Source of the DNA: Variovorax gossypii | GTDB taxonomy: Bacteria > Pseudomonadota > Gammaproteobacteria > Burkholderiales > Burkholderiaceae_C | NCBI RefSeq assembly: GCF_003965815.1 | Contig: NZ_RXOE01000004.1 | Coordinates: 186,001-250,000 of the forward strand | DNA: 64,000 nucleotides | Direction: 5' to 3' | Made by a program: the position numbers and the translations under genes | Part shown: positions 24,956-33,592 of the stretch, one piece after another | Layout: every line of letters starts with the position of its first letter | Numbering within the stretch: the first letter of the stretch is position 1 | The notes under the pieces: model-generated | Seen by the model: only the letters and a program-made list of their open reading frames with translations | What the model was told of the DNA's origin: nothing | The model's database searches: none

Positions 24956-26371
24956 TCAGCCGCCGGAGGCCGTCACCCGCGCCTGCGCAACCGCCTCGTC
25001 GGCGTCATGCAGCGCCACCCTGAACACGCTGCCGCTGCCCAGCCGCGAGCGCACGCTCACCGGGTGACCCAGCACGTGCGACAGCCGCGCGACGATGGCA
25101 AGGCCCAGGCCGAAGCCGTCGGAGGTGCCGGCGTGATCGGCCACCTTGTAGAACTCCAGGAACACGTCGCGCAGATGCTCGGGCGCGATGCCGATGCCGG
25201 TGTCCCACACCTCCACGCGCAGGCCGTCGCGCGTCTGCCGCGCTGCCAGCAGCACGCCGCCTTCGGTCGTGTACTTGATCGCGTTGGCCAGCAGGTTGCC
25301 GATCATGCGGCGCACGCGGATCGGGTCGGTCAGGAACGAGCCCTCGCACATATGCACGCGGAAATCCAGGCCGCGGCTCTCGGCCACGGGGCGGTATTGC
25401 AGCTCCAGGTCGTGCAGCAGCTCGGGCACGTCGACGCGCTCGACGTGCAGGCGCACCTGGCCCGAGTCGATGCGCGCCAGGTCGAACATCGAGTCGAACA
25501 GCGCATTCACCGCGTGCGTGGCGCGCACGATCTTCGGCGCGAGCTCGAGCACCAGCTCGGGCTCGTTGCGCAGCCAGTCGGCGTACAACGAAAGTGCCAG
25601 CACCGGTTGGCGCATGTCATGCGCGGCGCTGGCCAGGAAGCGGTTCTTCATGGCCACGGCCGAAACCGCCGCCTGCCGCTGCTGGGTCAGCGACTTGATC
25701 AGGATGTGGTTGTGGAACAGCAGCTCCAGGCTGTTGCGCGCCGTCTCGTGGATGTGCCGCCCGGCCCTCAGCAGCAGGAACCAGTGCAGGATCGGCAGTA
25801 TGGGCATCAGGTAGCCGTACTGGAACTGCGGATGCTGCAGCGTGATCGACACCAGCCGTATCAGCACCGCCCCCAGCATCGTGATGAACAGCGTGTTGAC
25901 GTAGCGCTTGAGCAGCGGCGGATGCAGCGCCAGCCCGTTGAGCGGAAAGGTGCCCACGCCGGCCACGATGAGCCAGCTCATGAACTGGTTGACCTGCGGC
26001 GTACGTTCGAAGAACAGCAGCACCGACAGCCCCCACACCACCGCGCTGGTGCTCCAGACGAAGCCGTAGCGCTCGGTGAACTGCTGCTGCGCGGCCGCGC
26101 TGCGCCCGGCGTAGCGCACCGCGTAGACCCGCGCGCCCCAGGCCCGGCAGGCGGTGGCGATCAGGCCAGCCAGGAGCCAGATGAGCAGTTCCCAACGGGG
26201 GACGTAGGCCCAGTTCAGGCCGACCATGGCCGGCATCAGCGCCGCGGAGACGAAGTACGAGCCCTTCGCCGAGCGCATCAGGCTGCGGATGAGCTCGCCG
26301 CGTACCCACGATTCGGCTTCATCGGCCGAAGCCGGGGCGGGGGTCATGCTGGCGATCGACGCATTGGCCAT
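24956..26371 (-). CDS. Sensor histidine kinase, multi-TM type
   Basis: 471 residues. The first ~205 residues hold about six hydrophobic segments (for example 60-75, 108-121, 131-148, 160-175, 188-201) with no sizeable periplasmic loop. HisKA domain: H251 in ASAAHDMRQPVLAL. HATPase_c: N box LLANAIKYT, G1 VWDTGIGI, G2 GFGLGLAIV. The MRQP rather than LRTP after the histidine is typical of HisKA kinases with integral-membrane sensors. It converges with the LuxR-type regulator gene and probably phosphorylates it. Signal unknown; detection inside the membrane is likely. Confidence 0.9.
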   Translation of the reverse strand: MANASIASMTPAPASADEAESWVRGELIRSLMRSAKGSYFVSAALMPAMVGLNWAYVPRWELLIWLLAGLIATACRAWGARVYAVRYAGRSAAAQQQFTERYGFVWSTSAVVWGLSVLLFFERTPQVNQFMSWLIVAGVGTFPLNGLALHPPLLKRYVNTLFITMLGAVLIRLVSITLQHPQFQYGYLMPILPILHWFLLLRAGRHIHETARNSLELLFHNHILIKSLTQQRQAAVSAVAMKNRFLASAAHDMRQPVLALSLYADWLRNEPELVLELAPKIVRATHAVNALFDSMFDLARIDSGQVRLHVERVDVPELLHDLELQYRPVAESRGLDFRVHMCEGSFLTDPIRVRRMIGNLLANAIKYTTEGGVLLAARQTRDGLRVEVWDTGIGIAPEHLRDVFLEFYKVADHAGTSDGFGLGLAIVARLSHVLGHPVSVRSRLGSGSVFRVALHDADEAVAQARVTASGG

Positions 26372-26412
26372 AAGCCGGCGATCTTAACGGCCAGTCCGCC
26401 AGTGTTTCTTGG

Positions 26413-26453
26413 GGTAACAATCGAGAATCAGGTCAACAATTGAGCTGTTAACC
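26413..26453. promoter_or_regulatory. GGTAACA/TGTTAACC half-sites between kinase and VOC genes
   Basis: GGTCAACA (26431-26438) and TGTTAACC (26446-26453) form an inverted repeat with one mismatch and a seven-base spacer; a third GGTAACA lies at 26413-26419. The 99-base gap separates two divergent starts, so the sites could regulate either gene. Confidence 0.35.
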
Positions 26454-26470
26454 AGGAAGAATTAACTCGC

Positions 26471-26872
26471 ATGTTGTCCCACGTCTACATCGGTGTGAAC
26501 GACTTCGAGCGCGCCTTCTCCTTCTATTCGGCGCTCATGGGCGAACTGGGCCTGAAGCTGAGGTTCCGCGACGACGGCAAGCCATGGGCCGGCTGGCAGG
26601 GCCCCGACGCGCCCCGCCCGCTCTTCCTGGTGGGTACCCCGTACGACGAGCAGGCCGCCTCGCCCGGCAACGGCCAGATGGTGGCGCTGATGGCCGCCGA
26701 CCGCGCCACGGTGGACCGGGTCCACGCCATCGCGCTGGCACAGGGCGGCACCTGCGAAGGCCCGCCGGGCCTCAGGCCGCACTACCACGCCGACTACTAT
26801 GGGGCCTACTTCCGTGATCCCGACGGCAACAAGCTCTGCGTCTGCTGCCACAAACCACCCGATCCATGCTGA
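26471..26872 (+). CDS. VOC-family (glyoxalase/bleomycin-resistance fold) protein
   Basis: 133 residues with one VOC module pair: N-terminal HVYIGVNDFERAFSFYSALM and C-terminal YGAYFRDPDGNKLCVCCH. Candidate metal ligands are H4 and the acidic residues of the second half; the terminal CVCCH is unusual for the family, where a glutamate is usual. Likely a small cytoplasmic lyase or dioxygenase-like enzyme of unknown substrate. The ATG follows AGGAAGAA. It overlaps the next gene by seven bases. Confidence 0.82.
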   Translation: MLSHVYIGVNDFERAFSFYSALMGELGLKLRFRDDGKPWAGWQGPDAPRPLFLVGTPYDEQAASPGNGQMVALMAADRATVDRVHAIALAQGGTCEGPPGLRPHYHADYYGAYFRDPDGNKLCVCCHKPPDPC

Positions 26873-27267
26873 ACAACCTGACTCCCTTCCTCGTCCACTG
26901 GGCCATCACCGGCATCTCGCTGTGGGTCGCAAGCCATCTCTTTCGCGGACTGAAGTTCGACAGCACCGGCGCGCTGATCGTCTCGGCGCTGTTGCTGGGC
27001 CTGGCCAACGCGATCGTCAAGCCCTTGCTGATCGTGCTCACTCTGCCGCTGACGCTGGTGACCTTCGGGCTCTTCCTGCTGGTCATCAACGCGCTGATGA
27101 TCCTGCTGGTGGCCGCGCTGGTGAAGGGCTTCAGGGTGTCGGGCTTCTGGACCGCGCTGTTCGCGAGCATCTTCATCTCGCTGCTGAGCATCCTCATCGG
27201 CTCGCTCGTCACCGGCGGCGACCCCGCCGAGAAGGTGCAGATGCCGCAGAGCGGCAACTGGCTCTGA
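26866..27267 (+). CDS. Phage-holin-superfamily-IV-like membrane protein (YvlD type)
   Basis: 133-residue protein with four predicted helices (about 7-25, 35-52, 56-80 and 91-118), the central part LANAIVKPLLIVLTLPLTLV matching the YvlD/Mycobacterial phage holin superfamily. Despite the name, members are chromosomal membrane proteins of unknown role, and nothing phage-like lies nearby. Its start overlaps the VOC gene. Confidence 0.8.
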   Translation: MLNNLTPFLVHWAITGISLWVASHLFRGLKFDSTGALIVSALLLGLANAIVKPLLIVLTLPLTLVTFGLFLLVINALMILLVAALVKGFRVSGFWTALFASIFISLLSILIGSLVTGGDPAEKVQMPQSGNWL

Positions 27268-27271
27268 GCGC

Positions 27272-28591
27272 CTAGGCGAGCACCGCACCGCCGCGCAGCA
27301 GCGCCTCGCGCAATGCCGGCACCGGAACCGCCCGCACCTGGGCGCCCATGCCCTCGCCAGCCGCCTTCGCTGCCATCGCCGCGGCAATGCCGGCCGCGTG
27401 CCCCACCGCCATCGAGATCGTCATGACCCGGATGGCCGCCAGCGCCTCGTGGCTGGCCGAGATGCCCCGCCCCACGCCCAGCGCGTTGTCGAGAGCGCCC
27501 GGGATCAGGCTGCGGTACGGAATCTGGTAGGCGTGGTCGTCGTCCATCGGCACGTAGTGCAGCGAACCGCCCTGCGCCGGATGGATGTCGATCGGGTAGG
27601 CCCCGGCCGCGATGGCGTCGGCGAACTGCACCGGTTCCAGCAGCTCGGCGGCCGTCAGCACATGGTCGCCCTCCACGCGCCGCGTCTCGCGCACGCCCAC
27701 CTGCGTGCCGAAGGCGCGAAGCCGGCCGTTGCCGCAGCCGGGCACCGAGGCGGCGATGAAAGCCGCGGCCTTCCATGCCTGCCGCCGGCCTTCGATCTCC
27801 GCGCCGCCGAGCGCCATCGGGTCGGTGGCGTCGATGGCCAGCCGGCTGATGTTGAACCAGGCGTCGTCCGAATGCGGAACGCGGCTGGAGTGCAGCGCGG
27901 CCCGCGCGAGACCGCCCTGCGCATAACCCCTGGCGGCCAGTTCGGCGAGCTCCGCCTTCGAGAGCGCGCCGAAGCGCTCGAAATCGATCGGGCCGAAGCG
28001 GAACATCATCGTGGCCGGCTGCAGCGCCTCGCCGCCGCCGAGCTCGAGAAAGCGTGCGCCCGCCTGCTCGAGCGCGTCCATGTCGCCGGAGGCATCGACC
28101 AGCACGGCCGGGCGCAGGGCGAGCACGCCGCCCTTGGTCAGCACGCGCAAGCCGGCGACGCGCCGTCCCTCGCACTGCACGTCGAGCAGGCTGGCATGCA
28201 GCAGCGGTTGCACGCCGGCCTCGGCCACCATGTCGTCGAGCACCAGCTTGAGCACCTCGGGCTCGTATTCGACGCGGTCCATGTGATGCCCGGTGGACAT
28301 CACGAATCGGTCGTGCTCGCGCGCGCCGCCGTAGCGCCGCAGCCGCTCGACCACCTCGTCGGCAAGCCCCGCCACCACCTTGCGGCCGTTGCCGGTCTGC
28401 CAGCTGTTGAACTGCGCCACCGCGCCCGCCGTGGCGTTGCCGCCCAGGAAGCCATAGCGTTCGACCAGCACCACCGAGGCGCCCTGCCGTGCCGCCGCCA
28501 CCGCCGCCATGGTGCCCGCGACGCCTCCGCCGCACACCACCACGTCGGCCTCGACGACGCGGCTCGTTCCGATGTCCTTGTTCATGTGCAT
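27272..28591 (-). CDS. FAD-dependent oxidoreductase
   Basis: 439 residues. The N-terminal Rossmann motif DVVVCGGGVAGTMAAVAAAR (about residues 16-35) ends in VVLVERYGFLGGNATAG, the FAD_oxidored (PF12831) pattern; a late GVGRGISASHEALAAIRVM segment near residue 370 closes the FAD site. These flavoproteins include fumarate-reductase-like and tricarballylate dehydrogenase-like enzymes. It lies one base after the Bug receptor gene, in one operon facing a LysR regulator, so it probably oxidises a carboxylate captured by that receptor. Confidence 0.85.
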   Translation of the reverse strand: MHMNKDIGTSRVVEADVVVCGGGVAGTMAAVAAARQGASVVLVERYGFLGGNATAGAVAQFNSWQTGNGRKVVAGLADEVVERLRRYGGAREHDRFVMSTGHHMDRVEYEPEVLKLVLDDMVAEAGVQPLLHASLLDVQCEGRRVAGLRVLTKGGVLALRPAVLVDASGDMDALEQAGARFLELGGGEALQPATMMFRFGPIDFERFGALSKAELAELAARGYAQGGLARAALHSSRVPHSDDAWFNISRLAIDATDPMALGGAEIEGRRQAWKAAAFIAASVPGCGNGRLRAFGTQVGVRETRRVEGDHVLTAAELLEPVQFADAIAAGAYPIDIHPAQGGSLHYVPMDDDHAYQIPYRSLIPGALDNALGVGRGISASHEALAAIRVMTISMAVGHAAGIAAAMAAKAAGEGMGAQVRAVPVPALREALLRGGAVLA

Positions 28592-28592
28592 G

Positions 28593-29621
28593 CTAGTTCT
28601 CGACCTGGATGCCGCGGCTCTTCACCACCTGCCCCCAGCGGCCGCCTTCGGCCTTCAGGTACTGGGCCGTGGCCTCGCGGCCGCGGATGAATGTCTCGAG
28701 GCTCAGCGCCTCGAAGCGCTTCTTCACCGTCTCCGACTGCAGCGCGCCTGCCAGCAGCTTCTCGAGTCGCGCCAACCCCTCGGCAGGAATGCTGCCCTTG
28801 GGCGCCACCAGCGTGGCCCAGCCCTCCACCTCCAGGCTCTGCAGCTTCAGGCTGCGCAGGGTCGGCACGTTCGCCAGCTCGGCCACCGGCTGCGCCGAAG
28901 ACACAGCCAGCGCACGCAGCCGGCCCGAGCGGATGTGCACGATCACGCTCGGCAGGTTCAGGAAGCCCATCGACACCAGTCCCGAGATCAGGTCGGGCAT
29001 CAGCGCGCTCTCGCCCTTGTAGGGCACGCTCACGAGCGAGGTGCCGGTCTCCTGCGCGAACAGCTCGGCCGTCAGGTGCGCCAGCGTGCCGGTGCCGCTG
29101 TTGCCCGCGCTGAGCTTGCCGGGCTGGGCCTTGGCCTGCGCCACCAGGTCCGCCACGGTCTTCGCCTTCGATTCGGCCGGCACCACCAGCACCAGCGGCT
29201 GCTGCGAGACCATGCCGATGGCGTCGAAATCGCGCGCCACGTCGTAGGTCAGCTTCGGGTTGAGCGACGGGTTGATCACCATGCTGTTGCTGCCCATCAG
29301 CAGCGTGTGGCCGTCGCGGCTCTGCAGCGCCGCCATCACGCCGATGGCGCTGCCCGCGCCGGGCTTGTTCTCGACGATCACCGGCTGGCCGAGCTGCGGT
29401 GCCAGCACCTCGGCCAGCACGCGCGCCGAGCCGTCAGCGCCGCCGCCGGGCGCGAAGGGCACGATGATGCGCACCGGTTTCGTGGGCCAGGCCTCGGCGG
29501 CATCCGCGCGGTGGCCGAAGGCGACGGCGAGCGTCGCGACCGAGAGAGTGGAAATCGCATGCCTGCGCGTGATGCCGCGCGCGGCGGCGGTGGTGGCGGT
29601 GATGCCGGTGACTGTGGCCAT
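28593..29621 (-). CDS. Bug-family tripartite tricarboxylate receptor (TctC-like)
   Basis: 342-residue periplasmic receptor. A long Tat-like leader (ARGITRRHAISTLSVATLAVAFGHRADAA, two arginines then hydrophobic core) precedes the mature start AWPTKPVRIIVPFAPGG, the Bug signature. The second signature VIVENKPGAGSAIGV follows near residue 88. No tctAB membrane genes are adjacent, as is common for Bug receptors in Burkholderiales. Ligand is probably a carboxylate processed by the downstream FAD enzyme. Confidence 0.9.
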   Translation of the reverse strand: MATVTGITATTAAARGITRRHAISTLSVATLAVAFGHRADAAEAWPTKPVRIIVPFAPGGGADGSARVLAEVLAPQLGQPVIVENKPGAGSAIGVMAALQSRDGHTLLMGSNSMVINPSLNPKLTYDVARDFDAIGMVSQQPLVLVVPAESKAKTVADLVAQAKAQPGKLSAGNSGTGTLAHLTAELFAQETGTSLVSVPYKGESALMPDLISGLVSMGFLNLPSVIVHIRSGRLRALAVSSAQPVAELANVPTLRSLKLQSLEVEGWATLVAPKGSIPAEGLARLEKLLAGALQSETVKKRFEALSLETFIRGREATAQYLKAEGGRWGQVVKSRGIQVEN

Positions 29622-29710
29622 GTCTCGTTGCCTCTTTGCTTGTTCTGAAGAATGAGGCCGATCCTAGGAAGCCCCCGCCCGCCCGGCAAATACCAACATG
29701 TCGCAAGCCC

Positions 29711-29725
29711 ATAACATCGCGTTAT
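29711..29725. promoter_or_regulatory. LysR-type box between Bug and LysR genes
   Basis: ATAAC (29711-29715) and GTTAT (29721-29725) form a perfect inverted repeat with the T-N11-A spacing typical of LysR regulators (T29712, A29724). It lies 30 bases before the divergent LysR start and about 90 bases from the Bug start. Confidence 0.55.
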
Positions 29726-29754
29726 CGAACAATGGCATCGGGCCGAGGCAAGTC

Positions 29755-30654
29755 ATGAACCTCCGACAGATCGAAGTCTTCCGCGCCGTCATGCTGGCGG
29801 GCTCCGTCACCGACGCTGCGCGCTCGCTGCACGTGTCGCAGCCGGGCATCAGCCGCATGCTCTCGCACATCGAGCTGCAACTGGGGTTGCGCCTCTTCGA
29901 GCGGCGCAAGGGCAGGCTGCTGGCGACGCCCGAGGCGCAGGCGCTGTTCGCCGAGGTCGAGCAGGTGTACCGGGGCGTGGCGCGCATCGACGACTGCGCG
30001 CAGGCGCTGAAGGGCGGCAGGATGCTCACGCTGCGCGTGCTGTGCAGCCCCGGCACCGGGCTCGACATGGTGCCGCGCGCCCTCACCGCGCTGGGCGAGG
30101 AATTTCCCGACGCGCGCCTCTATTTCGAAGTGCTGCTCGCGAAGGAGATGGTCAAGCGCCTGGTGGCGCACGAGGCCGACGTGGCCATCTCCACGCTGGC
30201 CATCGACGATCCGCTGCTCAGCGCCCGCCCCATCGGGCGGTGGACGCTGGCCGGAGTGTTCCCGCGCGGCCACGCACTGGAGTCGCGGCGCACGCTGGCG
30301 CCGGCCGACATCCTGAAGGAACGCATGATCTCCTTCAGCCCCGACACCCCGCAGGGCCGGATCATTGCCGACTGGTGCGTGCAGCAGCGCTGCCAGCCCG
30401 ACTCGCGCATCGAGGTGCGGGCCGGCCAGAGCGCCTGCGCCATGGCGGCGGCGGGCGCGGGCGTGGCCATCGTCGACGACCTCACGGCGCGCGGCTGCAT
30501 GACCGACCGGCTGAGCTTCAGGCCGATACGCAACGCGCCCTCGTTCGACATCTTCGCGGTGACCAACGACAACTTCGCGGCCTCGCTGCTGGCCGGCCGG
30601 TTCGTCGCGCACGCCGGGGCCGCGCTGCGCCAGCTGAAGAAAGAGCGCGCCTGA
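29755..30654 (+). CDS. LysR-family transcriptional regulator
   Basis: 299 residues: winged HTH residues 1-60 (MNLRQIEVFRAVMLAGSVTD, then VSQPGISRMLSHIELQLGLRLFERRKGR) and a C-terminal periplasmic-binding-like effector domain. The segment MLAGSVTDAARSLHVSQPGIS with the RKGR ending is seen in regulators of the NocR/OccR/LysR-opine group. The ATG has GAGG five bases upstream; a longer frame is rejected since it covers the LysR box. It likely controls the divergent Bug receptor/FAD oxidoreductase operon. Confidence 0.9.
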   Translation: MNLRQIEVFRAVMLAGSVTDAARSLHVSQPGISRMLSHIELQLGLRLFERRKGRLLATPEAQALFAEVEQVYRGVARIDDCAQALKGGRMLTLRVLCSPGTGLDMVPRALTALGEEFPDARLYFEVLLAKEMVKRLVAHEADVAISTLAIDDPLLSARPIGRWTLAGVFPRGHALESRRTLAPADILKERMISFSPDTPQGRIIADWCVQQRCQPDSRIEVRAGQSACAMAAAGAGVAIVDDLTARGCMTDRLSFRPIRNAPSFDIFAVTNDNFAASLLAGRFVAHAGAALRQLKKERA

Positions 30655-30754
30655 ACGGGCAGCGCCATCCCATATTCTGCGGAGGGACAGCGCGCGACGG
30701 CTGCCTATGATCCGCCTCACCCGGCAGACAGAGACCGGTGAACGAGGAGCCCCC

Positions 30755-31699
30755 ATGAAGATCGCCTTCACGTCGTGCATGAACTACAAGTCCGGCCCCG
30801 ACGGCTACCAGCACGTCTGGAACCGCATCGCGCAGGAGCAGCCCGACTACCTGTTCCTCCTGGGCGACCAGATCTACATGGACTACTTTCCCGATCTTGG
30901 CGATCCGTCCGACGGGAACCCGGCCGTGTTCGCCGACCTGATGCAGGGCAAGTACGAAACGCAATGGAGCGTGCCGAACTTCAAGGCCCTGCGGGACGCG
31001 CTGCGCCTGCGCCAGGGCAACGGCGGCGGCGTCTACGGCACCTGGGACGACCACGACTTCGCATGGAACAACGCGCACGGCTCGAAGGTCAGCGCGCCGG
31101 TGAAGCAGGAGACCCGCCGGCTCTTCACCAAGTACATGCAGATCGAGCAGCTGCAGAACCCGGCGCATCTCGATCCTGCCACCGACGGCATCTACTACTC
31201 GGTGCCGCTGATGCACCAGCAGCAGCGCATCGGCCGGGCGATCTTCCTCGACACCCGCTGGTACAGCGCCGAGCCCGGCGACGCCAGCCCGCTGCTCGGG
31301 CGCAAGCAACTCGACTACCTCAAGCAGGAACTGGCCAATGAGCAAGGCTACGTGGTGATCTGCGCCGGCACCCCGATCCGCGCGACCGGCAACGGCTGGA
31401 TGCGCTACCGCGACGACTACGCGAAGTTCCGCGAGATCATCTACGGGCGCAACATCATCTTCCTGACCGGCGACATCCACGAGAACGCGTTCCTGCCGCC
31501 GGCCGGCGGAACGAAGATGTTCGAGGTCGTCTCCTCGGGCGCCTTCGTCACCAAGTACTACCTCACCGGCGAGCGCGAGAACTTCGGCATCCTCGACTAC
31601 TCGCCGGCCAGCACCGACATCAAGCTTTTCGACAAGCACGGGCTGGAGCTGCACAACGTCATCGACAACGCGACCTTCATGCACCAGGAGATCCGATGA
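30755..31699 (+). CDS. PhoD-like alkaline phosphatase/metallophosphoesterase
   Basis: 314 residues with PhoD-like metallophosphatase motifs in order: AFTSCMNY (residues 4-11), FLLGDQIYMDYF (about 34-45), TWDDHDFAWNN (about 96-106) and LTGDIHENAFLPP (about 236-248). No signal peptide is present, so unlike classical PhoD it is probably cytoplasmic. AGGAG precedes the ATG. The last four bases overlap the start of a gene for a secreted DUF1353 protein, implying a two-gene operon. Substrate unknown. Confidence 0.85.
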   Translation: MKIAFTSCMNYKSGPDGYQHVWNRIAQEQPDYLFLLGDQIYMDYFPDLGDPSDGNPAVFADLMQGKYETQWSVPNFKALRDALRLRQGNGGGVYGTWDDHDFAWNNAHGSKVSAPVKQETRRLFTKYMQIEQLQNPAHLDPATDGIYYSVPLMHQQQRIGRAIFLDTRWYSAEPGDASPLLGRKQLDYLKQELANEQGYVVICAGTPIRATGNGWMRYRDDYAKFREIIYGRNIIFLTGDIHENAFLPPAGGTKMFEVVSSGAFVTKYYLTGERENFGILDYSPASTDIKLFDKHGLELHNVIDNATFMHQEIR

Positions 31700-32394
31700 A
31701 AGCATCCGGCACCTTCTTCCGGACCCTCGCGGCCGCCGCCTTCTGCATGGCGTCGGCGTTCGCGCAGGCCCAGTTCGTCGGCGACCTGGTGCTGGAACCT
31801 GCGGGATGCACGCAGACCGGCAAGTGCAAGGTCAAGAACAAGCTCCGCTTCACCGACAGCAACAAGCTCGTCTGGGAAACCTACGACGGAGAGCCCACCG
31901 ACGGCGCCACCATTCCGCCGATATTCCAGCCGATCGTCGGAAAGCCCTTCGAGGAGTCGTTCCTCAAGGCGGCAATCATCCACGACCACTACTGCGTGCG
32001 CCAGGTGCGTCCATGGCGCAAGACGCACCGCGTCTTCTACGAAGGGCTGATCGACCAAGGCGTGCCGCAGGCCAAGGCCAAGCTGATGTACTACGCCGTC
32101 TATCTCGGCGGTCCCAAGTGGGTCAAGCTGATGCCGGGCGAAAGCTGCAAAGGCAACTGCATCAAGAGCTTCAAGACGAGTGACGGCCAGCCGGTGATGC
32201 GCTCCCGCGAGGCCGACTATGCGACGGTGACGAACGAGGCCGAGCTTGCCGCGCTCGAGCAGGAGCTGCAGGCCAACCCTGACGGCATCAGCCTGGAAGA
32301 CCTCGAGAAGCGCGCACAGGCAAAGCGCCCCGACGACTTCTACTACCGCAACGGCGACCAGGTGCGCATGAAGAACCTGCTGGCCACCGAGTGA
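31696..32394 (+). CDS. Secreted DUF1353-family protein
   Basis: 232 residues with a clear signal peptide (about 1-25, cleavage after AFAQA). The DUF1353 core is visible as TDGATIPPIFQPIVGKPFEE (around 73-92) and AAIIHDHYCVRQ, with the conserved DGA..P and HDxY. The family occurs in phage and bacterial proteins without known function; the HD pair could bind metal. Two CxxxC-like cysteine pairs in the mature part (C37/C43 and C151/C155 approximately) suggest disulfides. Coupled to the upstream phosphatase gene. Confidence 0.8.
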   Translation: MKASGTFFRTLAAAAFCMASAFAQAQFVGDLVLEPAGCTQTGKCKVKNKLRFTDSNKLVWETYDGEPTDGATIPPIFQPIVGKPFEESFLKAAIIHDHYCVRQVRPWRKTHRVFYEGLIDQGVPQAKAKLMYYAVYLGGPKWVKLMPGESCKGNCIKSFKTSDGQPVMRSREADYATVTNEAELAALEQELQANPDGISLEDLEKRAQAKRPDDFYYRNGDQVRMKNLLATE

Positions 32395-32418
32395 CCGGCG
32401 GGCACTGCCTGCCCCGGA

Positions 32419-32430
32419 CGGGAGCTCCCG
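32419..32430. promoter_or_regulatory. Short perfect palindrome upstream of the LacI-type gene
   Basis: CGGGAGCTCCCG is a 12-base perfect palindrome 25 bases after the DUF1353 stop. It could be an operator or part of a weak terminator; at this GC content such palindromes also arise by chance. Confidence 0.25.
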
Positions 32431-32461
32431 GCGTATTCTCGGCAGCCATGGGTTTGCGACG

Positions 32462-33583
32462 ATGCTGCGTCGCATATCCTTGATCCTTGGACTGCTTTCC
32501 CGAGAAAGAAGCCCCTTGCCCCCGACCAAAGCCTCCGCCGCCCCCGTTCCGCCCCTCACCCGCCCCGCGACCATGGCCGACGTGGCCGCGCGCGTCGGCG
32601 TATCGAAGATGACGGTGTCGCGCGCGCTCAACCGGGGCGGCAGCAGCGACCGCGTGACCTCCGAGGCGCTGCGCCAGCGCATCCTGCAGGCCTGCGAGGA
32701 AATGGGCTACGTCATCGACCAGACGGCGCGCACCTTCTCCAGCAAGCGCTCGGGCTTCGTCGCGGTGCTGATCCCCTCCCTCAACAACTCCAACTTCTCC
32801 GAGACCGCCCAGGGCATCACCGCCGCCGTGGAAGCGCGCGGCCTGCAGCTGCTGCTGGGCTACACCGACTACCGCGTGGAAACCGAGGAGCGCCTGCTGC
32901 GCGCCATGCTCGCGCGCCGGCCCGAAGGCGTGATCCTCACCGGCGGCTCGCACACGCCGGCCGCTCGCGCGATGCTGCAGGCTGCGGGCGTGCCGGTGGT
33001 CGAGACCTGGGACCTGCCCGTCACGCCCATCGAGCACACGGTCGGCTTCTCGAACGCGGAAGCCGCGGGCGCGATGGTGCGGCACCTGCACGACAAGGGC
33101 TACCGGCGCATCGCCTTCATCGGCGGCACCTCCAACCGCGACACGCGCGGCGCCGACCGCCAGCGCGGCTACGCGGAGGCGATCCGCGAACTGGGCCTGC
33201 CCGACGGCCGCGTGATCAGCTTCGGCCAGCCGCCCATCTCCATGGAACAGGGCGGAGAGGCCGTGGCGCAACTGATCCGCCAGTGGCCCGACGTGGACGC
33301 GGTGCTCTGCGTGTCCGACCTCTCGGCCTTCGGCGCGCTGATGGAATGCCAGCGCCGCGGCTGGGAAGTGCCGGGCCGCATCGCGATCGCGGGCTTCGGC
33401 GACTTCGAGGTGGCGCGCGCCTGCCATCCGCGCATCACCACCGTGGCGGTCGATTGCGTGGGCATCGGCAAGGCGGCGGGCGAACTGCTGCTGCGCGTGA
33501 TCGACGGTGCGCGCGAGGGGCACCGGCCGCCCGCCGAGACGGTGCTGATCCCGTTCCGCATCGAGCAGCGCGAGAGTTCGTAG
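32462..33583 (+). CDS. LacI-family regulator, GntR (gluconate)-like
   Basis: About 373 residues from the first ATG; a TTG at 32516 or the ATG of MADVAARVG are alternative starts. The HTH reads TMADVAARVGVSKMTVSRAL. The effector domain follows E. coli GntR closely: AVLIPSLNNSNFSETAQGI, EGVILTGGSHTPAARAML, VGFSNAEAAGAMVRHL and AVLCVSDLSAFGALMECQRRG. Gluconate or 6-phosphogluconate-type inducers are therefore likely. No sugar genes adjoin it, but GntR-type operator sequences occur in the gluconate cluster at 48417-48501 in this window. Confidence 0.88.
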   Translation: MLRRISLILGLLSRERSPLPPTKASAAPVPPLTRPATMADVAARVGVSKMTVSRALNRGGSSDRVTSEALRQRILQACEEMGYVIDQTARTFSSKRSGFVAVLIPSLNNSNFSETAQGITAAVEARGLQLLLGYTDYRVETEERLLRAMLARRPEGVILTGGSHTPAARAMLQAAGVPVVETWDLPVTPIEHTVGFSNAEAAGAMVRHLHDKGYRRIAFIGGTSNRDTRGADRQRGYAEAIRELGLPDGRVISFGQPPISMEQGGEAVAQLIRQWPDVDAVLCVSDLSAFGALMECQRRGWEVPGRIAIAGFGDFEVARACHPRITTVAVDCVGIGKAAGELLLRVIDGAREGHRPPAETVLIPFRIEQRESS

Positions 33584-33592
33584 GCCCCTGCT

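Noticed and set aside
26866..27267. Prophage remnant suggested by the holin-like family name
   Set aside because: The YvlD-like family is chromosomal, and no integrase, capsid, lysin or attachment site lies nearby.
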